From the NCBI RefSeq assembly GCF_026427355.1, contig NZ_CP102664.1, forward strand, positions 3,491,143 through 3,555,142: a stretch of DNA of 64,000 nt, given 5' to 3'. Below, piece after piece: positions 59,942-64,000 of the stretch. The position numbers and the translations under genes were made by a program. Source of the DNA: Sphingobium sp. JS3065 (GTDB taxonomy: Bacteria > Pseudomonadota > Alphaproteobacteria > Sphingomonadales > Sphingomonadaceae). Under the pieces are notes generated by a model. It saw only the letters and a list, made by a program, of their open reading frames with translations, was not told where the DNA came from and made no database searches. Numbering within the stretch: the stretch's first letter is position 1; every line of letters starts with the position of its first letter.

Positions 59942-61483
59942 TTACAAAAAGCTCGCCACCGCCGCCATGGCGCCAGCCCCGATCGCCCCGGCCAGCGACG
60001 CCACCACCATATAGCGCCACCCGGCCCCGATCCGGATCAGTCTCACCTCGGTCAGGGGCGGCGGAGGCGGTGCGCCTCCCTTCTCCGGAAAGGCCTCCTC
60101 GATCCGCTTCACCAGTCCCGGCAGCCGCTGCAATATCCGGAAATTCTCGATCAGCGCATCGGCGGCCTTCGCCTCCGGCCCCAGTTCGGATCGCAGCCAT
60201 TCCTTCACATAAGGCCCGCTCGTCTCCCACAGGTTGATGTCGGGGTCTAGCGCGGTCGCCACCCCCTCCACCATCACCATGGTCTTCTGGAGCAGCAGCA
60301 GGTGCGGCTGGGTCTGCATGTCGAAATCGCGGGTGATGGCGAACAGCCCGTCCAGCATCCCGCCGACCGACAATTCGCGCACCGGCCTGCCCCGCATCGG
60401 CTCGCCCACGGCGCGCAGAGCGGTAGCGAACTCCTCGACATTATGATGGCCGGGCACATATTGCGCCTCGAAGTGGATCTCCGCCACGCGCTTGTAGTTG
60501 CCGGTGATCAGGCCATAGAGAATCTCCGCCAGCCACATCCGCGCCCGCCGGTCGATCCGCCCCATGATGCCGAAGTCTATGGCGACGATATCGCCATTGG
60601 CGGTGACGAACAGATTCCCCTGATGCATGTCGGCATGGAAGAAGCCCTCTGCGATCGCCTGCCGCAGGAAGGCGTTCACCAGCCGCGCCGCGATCTCCTT
60701 CACATCATGCCCGGCGGCGATCAGCGCGTCCTGGTCGGAGATCTTGACCCCGTCGATCCACTCCATCGTCATGACCCTGCCGGTCGTGCGGTCCCAGTCG
60801 ATGGTGGGCACGCGATAGCCGGGCATCGCCTCCATCGCCTCGCCCAGTTCGGACGCGGACGCCGCCTCGCGCCGCAGGTCCAGCTCGCGCGCGGTCCAGC
60901 GCTTCATGTTCGCGATCACCAGCCGGGGGCGCAGCCGCGCCACTTCGCCGCCCAGCATCTCGACATGGGCGGCGGCCCATTCATAGGTCTGGATGTCGCG
61001 GTTGAACTGGTCGATGACGCCGGGCCGGATCACCTTCACCGCGACGTCGCGGCCGTCGGTCGTCAGCGCCCGATGCACCTGCGCGATCGAGGCCGCGCCC
61101 ACCGGTTCCTCGTCGAAACGGCTGTAGAGCGCCTCCAGCGGCCGCCCGAAACTCTGCTCGATCTGCGCCCGGATGGTGGCGAAGGGCACGGGCGGCAACG
61201 CATCCTGCAGGCGCAGCAGATCGTTGGCGGCCTCATCGCCCACCAGGTCGGGCCGGGTCGCCAGCGTCTGCCCCAGCTTGATTGCAGCGGGGCCAATGGA
61301 TTGAAAGGCGTCGGCATAGCGCGGCTGCCGGGGCACCCGCGCGCCGAACCGCGCCACCCGCACCAGCCGCCGCACCGGCGTCGGCGTCAGCGGATCGCGC
61401 TCGATCCCCGTCAGGGCGCCATGGCGCGCCAGAGTGCGGCCCCATTTCAGCAGCCGCCAGATATGCGTCACATGAGAAGGCAC
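59942..61483 (-). CDS. ubiB: UbiB, ubiquinone biosynthesis atypical kinase
   Basis: A 513-residue protein of the ABC1/ADCK/UbiB atypical kinase family, needed for ubiquinone biosynthesis. It has the KxGQ motif region AAIKLGQTLATRPDLVGDE, the nucleotide-binding PVGAASIAQVHRAL with the alanine-rich loop, DVAVKVIRPGV, and the FHADMHQGNLFV catalytic-loop region and DFGIMGRID. Two helices at the C-terminus anchor it (about residues 485-510). It follows ubiE by 6 bases. Confidence 0.95.
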   Translation of the reverse strand: MPSHVTHIWRLLKWGRTLARHGALTGIERDPLTPTPVRRLVRVARFGARVPRQPRYADAFQSIGPAAIKLGQTLATRPDLVGDEAANDLLRLQDALPPVPFATIRAQIEQSFGRPLEALYSRFDEEPVGAASIAQVHRALTTDGRDVAVKVIRPGVIDQFNRDIQTYEWAAAHVEMLGGEVARLRPRLVIANMKRWTARELDLRREAASASELGEAMEAMPGYRVPTIDWDRTTGRVMTMEWIDGVKISDQDALIAAGHDVKEIAARLVNAFLRQAIAEGFFHADMHQGNLFVTANGDIVAIDFGIMGRIDRRARMWLAEILYGLITGNYKRVAEIHFEAQYVPGHHNVEEFATALRAVGEPMRGRPVRELSVGGMLDGLFAITRDFDMQTQPHLLLLQKTMVMVEGVATALDPDINLWETSGPYVKEWLRSELGPEAKAADALIENFRILQRLPGLVKRIEEAFPEKGGAPPPPPLTEVRLIRIGAGWRYMVVASLAGAIGAGAMAAVASFL

Positions 61484-61489
61484 GGGGCT

Positions 61490-62221
61490 TTAAATCTTCC
61501 AGCCGCTGTGGATGGCCACCAGCCCGCCGAGTATCGGCTCGACCTTGGTCTGCACGAACCCGGCTTCCCGGATCATCCGTTCGAACTCCGGCATGGGCGG
61601 GAAACGCCGGATCGATTCGATCAGGTAGCGATAGCTGTCCTCATCGTCCGCCAGCAGCTTGCCCAGCCTGGGCACCAGCTTATGCGAATAGACGTCATAG
61701 ACATCCGAAAAGCCCGGCCAGGTTGTGGTGGAAAATTCCAGGCAGAAAAACCGCCCGCCATATTTCAGCACCCGATGCGCTTCCCGCAACGCCCTGTCGA
61801 CATGCGTCACATTCCGAATGCCGAACGCGATCGTATAAGCGTCGAAAGCGCGATCCCCGAAACTCAGCTCTTCCGCATTCTGCTCCGACCAGATCAGCCC
61901 TTCATAGCCTTTCTTCCGCGCCCGCTCCACGCCCACGGCCAGCATTTCGGGGTTGATGTCGGACACCGTGACCTGCGCGCCATGTTTGTGCATGCGGAAG
62001 GCGATATCCCCGGTCCCCCCCGCCATGTCCAGTATCTGCTCGTCCCGCCGCGGCTTCACGCGATTGACGAACTGGTCCTTCCACAGCCGATGCGCGCCCG
62101 CCGACATGGCGTCGTTCATCAGGTCATATTTGGACGCCACGTTGGAGAAGACGGCGCGGACCATCCCCTGTTTGTCGGCGGCTTCGACATCGCGATAGCC
62201 AAAGGAAGCGGTTTCACTCAT
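61490..62221 (-). CDS. ubiE: UbiE/MenG C-methyltransferase
   Basis: A 243-residue SAM methyltransferase that methylates demethylubiquinol (or menaquinol precursors). It starts MSETASFGYRDVEAADKQGM and has the SAM motif LDMAGGTGDIAFRMHKHG and the UbiE signatures YDLMNDAMSAGAHRLWKD and IAFGIRNVTHVDRALRE. It forms an operon with ubiB and is divergent from mutM. Confidence 0.96.
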   Translation of the reverse strand: MSETASFGYRDVEAADKQGMVRAVFSNVASKYDLMNDAMSAGAHRLWKDQFVNRVKPRRDEQILDMAGGTGDIAFRMHKHGAQVTVSDINPEMLAVGVERARKKGYEGLIWSEQNAEELSFGDRAFDAYTIAFGIRNVTHVDRALREAHRVLKYGGRFFCLEFSTTTWPGFSDVYDVYSHKLVPRLGKLLADDEDSYRYLIESIRRFPPMPEFERMIREAGFVQTKVEPILGGLVAIHSGWKI

Positions 62222-62347
62222 GGGCGCACGCTCTAGAGCATTTTCCCGGGGAGAGGAAACATCTGAGATCAGCTAAAATATCCAGGGCGCGCCGCATGCA
62301 TGAAGTCGCCTGTTGCCCGGCCGGTTGACGCGCGACATAGAAGGGCC

Positions 62348-63160
62348 ATGCCCGAACTCCCCGAAGTCGAAACCACGGTCGCGGGCCTCCGCTCGGTCCT
62401 TGAGGGCGCGGTCCTCACCCGTGTCGATCCGCGCCGCGCCGACCTGCGTTTCCCGATCCCCGTCGACCTGCGCCAGCGCCTGACCGGCGCCACCGTCACC
62501 GCCCTGTCCCGCCGCGCCAAATATGGCCTGATCGACACTGATCGGGGCGACACGCTGATCTTCCATCTCGGCATGTCCGGCCGTTGGCGAATCGACCCGG
62601 CGGAGATCGGGGCGCACGACCATCTGCTGATCGAGACCTCCGGCGGGCGATTGCTTGCGCTCAACGATCCCCGCCGCTTCGGTTCGCTCGACCTCGTCCG
62701 CAGCGAGCTTTGGGAAAGCTACAGCCCCTTCACCCGCATGGGGCCGGAGCCATTGGGGCCGGACTTCACCGCCGCCGCCCTGGCGGACCGGCTCCATGGC
62801 AAGGCGACCTCGATCAAGGCGGCGCTGCTCGACCAGCGCATCGTCGCGGGCCTGGGCAATATCTATGTCTGCGAAGCGCTCAACATGGCGGGCATCGCCC
62901 CGACCCGCCAGGCAGGCAGGATCGGCCGCACCCGACTCGCGCTGCTGGTGGAGGCGATTCGCGAAGTGCTGACGGCCGCCATCGCCGCGGGCGGCTCCAC
63001 CTTGCGCGACTATGCGCGGCCCGATGGGGAACTGGGCTATTTCTCCAAACAATGGCGGGTCTATGGCCGGGAAGGGGAGCCGTGCCACTGCGGCACGCCG
63101 ATCCACCGTCGCGTGGACGGGGGCAGATCGACCTTTTTCTGCCCGAAATGCCAGAAATAG
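62348..63160 (+). CDS. mutM: Formamidopyrimidine-DNA glycosylase
   Basis: Removes oxidised purines such as 8-oxoguanine. The 270-residue protein starts with the catalytic P1-E2 pair in MPELPEVETTVAGLRSVLEG, includes the lysine region RRAKYGLID, the H2TH region around QRIVAGLGNIYVCEALNMAG, and a C-terminal zinc finger with CHCGTP and CPKC. The ATG is fixed by the N-terminal proline, which becomes the catalytic residue. Confidence 0.96.
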   Translation: MPELPEVETTVAGLRSVLEGAVLTRVDPRRADLRFPIPVDLRQRLTGATVTALSRRAKYGLIDTDRGDTLIFHLGMSGRWRIDPAEIGAHDHLLIETSGGRLLALNDPRRFGSLDLVRSELWESYSPFTRMGPEPLGPDFTAAALADRLHGKATSIKAALLDQRIVAGLGNIYVCEALNMAGIAPTRQAGRIGRTRLALLVEAIREVLTAAIAAGGSTLRDYARPDGELGYFSKQWRVYGREGEPCHCGTPIHRRVDGGRSTFFCPKCQK

Positions 63161-63192
63161 CGCGGCGCCGGGCGGTTGACGCCCCACTCTTG

Positions 63193-63220
63193 TTGACGGC
63201 TTGGGCGATCCCCTGTAAGG
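63193..63220 (+). promoter_or_regulatory. Candidate sigma-70 promoter of rpsT
   Basis: TTGACG (63193-63198) and TGTAAG (63215-63220) are 16 bases apart, about 76 bases before the rpsT start. Another TTGACG at 63176-63181 is a less well-spaced alternative. Confidence 0.4.
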
Positions 63221-63295
63221 GGCGCACCTTCACAGGGCCGGTCGGCGATACCGACAGGCTCTTTCACGCGATTTGACGAGAACCGAGGACGATAA

Positions 63296-63559
63296 ATGGC
63301 CAATACGCCGCAAGCCAAGAAGCGCATCCGCCGCAACGCCCGCCGCGCCGAAATCAACGGCGCCCGCATCAGCCGGATCCGCACCCTGGTGAAGAAGGTG
63401 GAAGCCGCTCTCGCCGCCGGCGACAAGGCCGTCGCGACCGTCGCGCTTCAGGCGGTCCAGCCGGAACTGGCGCGCGGCGTCGCACGCGGCGTGCTGCACA
63501 AGAATACCGCGGCCCGCAAGTTCGGCCGCCTGACGAAGCGCGTCGGCGCGCTCGGCTAA
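63296..63559 (+). CDS. rpsT: 30S ribosomal protein S20
   Basis: The 87-residue S20, an early 30S assembly protein: [20 protein letters not shown], lysine-rich helices, ending [19 protein letters not shown]. It is monocistronic with its own terminator. In alphaproteobacteria rpsT is typically next to dnaA, and the long leader after it supports that here. Confidence 0.96.
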   Translation: MANTPQAKKRIRRNARRAEINGARISRIRTLVKKVEAALAAGDKAVATVALQAVQPELARGVARGVLHKNTAARKFGRLTKRVGALG

Positions 63560-63593
63560 GTCCCAGCCACTTCGAACTCGTCAGCAGGAATAT

Positions 63594-63625
63594 GCCCGCT
63601 CCGCCTTCCGGCGGGGCGGGCTTTT
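63594..63625 (+). terminator. Intrinsic terminator after rpsT
   Basis: GCCCGCTCCGCC pairs with GGCGGGGCGGGC (one G-U) around a TTCC loop, followed by TTTTCATTTTT. Confidence 0.92.
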
Positions 63626-64000
63626 CATTTTTCGTTCACCAAAGGGTCATTTTGAAGGAAGCGCCTATTTCCGACGATTCTCACTCGATTCGGAACGAAT
63701 CGGCGATGAATACTCAAATAAATAACTGATTTATAAAGATAATTTCTCAAAACCGGCCTTTTCCGTCGATTTGTCGAGTCAACGGCTTTATTTCACATTT
63801 TTGACTGGCAGTGCCCTTGATCCGGCGAAGCAGGCCTGTCTATTTTGATCCTCCGGCCGCCAATCGAATCGAATTTCCGGCGGCCATCAGAATGTTAGTG
63901 GATGCGCGAAACTCGGGAAGGCAGGGCTTTTCCGGAACGGGTTTCTGCGTCTCGCATCGCCCCTGCCTATGGGGGTGCAGTTGATGGGGGTCGACTGTTT
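63626..64000. other. AT-rich leader region, probably upstream of dnaA, no gene seen
   Basis: About 375 bases with no convincing ORF. The stretch 63707-63750 is strikingly AT-rich, and there are five GANTC sites (63676, 63687, 63697, 63776, 63866) with a palindrome CGATTCG-GAA-CGAATCG at 63686-63702. No perfect DnaA box (TTATNCACA) was seen. It probably contains the regulatory region and 5' leader of a gene, likely dnaA, starting past the window edge. Confidence 0.55.

Noticed and set aside
63626..64000. Chromosomal origin of replication
   Set aside because: AT-rich and next to the expected dnaA, but no clear DnaA boxes; alphaproteobacterial origins are usually near hemE or parAB instead.
1..64000. 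CRISPR arrays, insertion sequences, prophage or tRNA-linked integration sites
   Set aside because: No regularly spaced direct repeats with unique spacers, no transposase or integrase frames and no tRNA genes were found.

Overview
The window is about 64 kb of high-GC, tightly packed bacterial DNA that reads as a stretch of core chromosome from a sphingomonad (Alphaproteobacteria, Sphingomonadaceae; Sphingobium or Sphingomonas type). This rests on family-level recognition: the GapR/DUF2312 protein, the DUF1476 F1-ATPase inhibitor, the BolA-Grx4 pair, the hrcA-grpE / rph-rdgB-hemW neighbourhood, exosortase-A-associated polysaccharide genes, and rpsT followed by a long leader where alphaproteobacteria usually carry dnaA. 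No transposase, integrase, tRNA, rRNA or CRISPR array was seen.

Layout. 1-3.2 kb: a ScfR/RamB-type regulator (cut by the left edge) divergent from isocitrate lyase, with an operator cluster between them and an unusual array of tandem hairpins after aceA. 3.2-7.3 kb: a GST, leuC-(42-aa ORF)-leuD, then the ATPase zeta inhibitor, BolA and monothiol glutaredoxin. 7.5-9.7 kb: a BlaI-type repressor with a perfect 15-bp-arm operator, an M56 peptidase and a long inverted repeat. 9.7-15.1 kb: hemW, rdgB and rph (minus), interrupted by an inverted CAP-domain gene, and hrcA-grpE (plus). 15.3-20 kb: ruvC, yebC, ybjQ-like, gapR, DUF1244, pyruvate kinase, a HAD phosphatase and rpmJ. 20-25.9 kb: a lipoprotein coupled to a cytosolic-carboxypeptidase-like M14 protein, DUF4112, an orphan peptide-binding lipoprotein, a secreted beta-helix protein and clpS. 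25.9-34 kb: glpD-glpK, a MASE1-PAS-GGEEF diguanylate cyclase, a MerC protein, glpX and hom. 34-38.4 kb: a secreted protein, the tonB-exbB-exbD-exbD operon and a PilZ protein. 38.5-44.6 kb: an ABC exporter, a methyltransferase/anti-sigma-like fusion, a dipeptide epimerase, a small barrel-like protein and MscS. 44.7-49 kb: exosortase-A-associated polysaccharide genes. 49-53.6 kb: an S24 repressor divergent from a two-gene small-protein operon, then xdhC and cstA-ybdD. 53.9-57.4 kb: phnA-like, engB, yidC, yidD, rnpA and rpmH. 57.6-63.6 kb: DsbA-like, M48 protease, ubiB-ubiE, mutM and rpsT. The last 440 bases are an AT-rich, GANTC-rich leader probably belonging to dnaA.

How the genes connect. Central carbon genes (aceA, pyk, glpD/K, glpX, cstA) sit beside amino-acid synthesis genes (leuCD, hom). 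Protein and RNA quality control is well represented (hrcA-grpE, rph, rdgB, clpS, M48/DsbA, yidC/yidD/rnpA/rpmH). Many neighbours overlap by ATGA or lie a few bases apart, implying translational coupling. Several short intergenic inverted-repeat families recur, mostly at gene ends.

Strongest leads for something not well described: the covarying 30-bp hairpin array that starts inside the end of aceA; the S24-repressor module with overlapping operators; the coupled small ORFs inside leuC-leuD and ahead of the O-glycosylation ligase; the methyltransferase/anti-sigma fusion; and the bacterial CCP-like peptidase coupled to a lipoprotein. No complete new defence or mobile system was found. All starts and functions were called by eye from the sequence.
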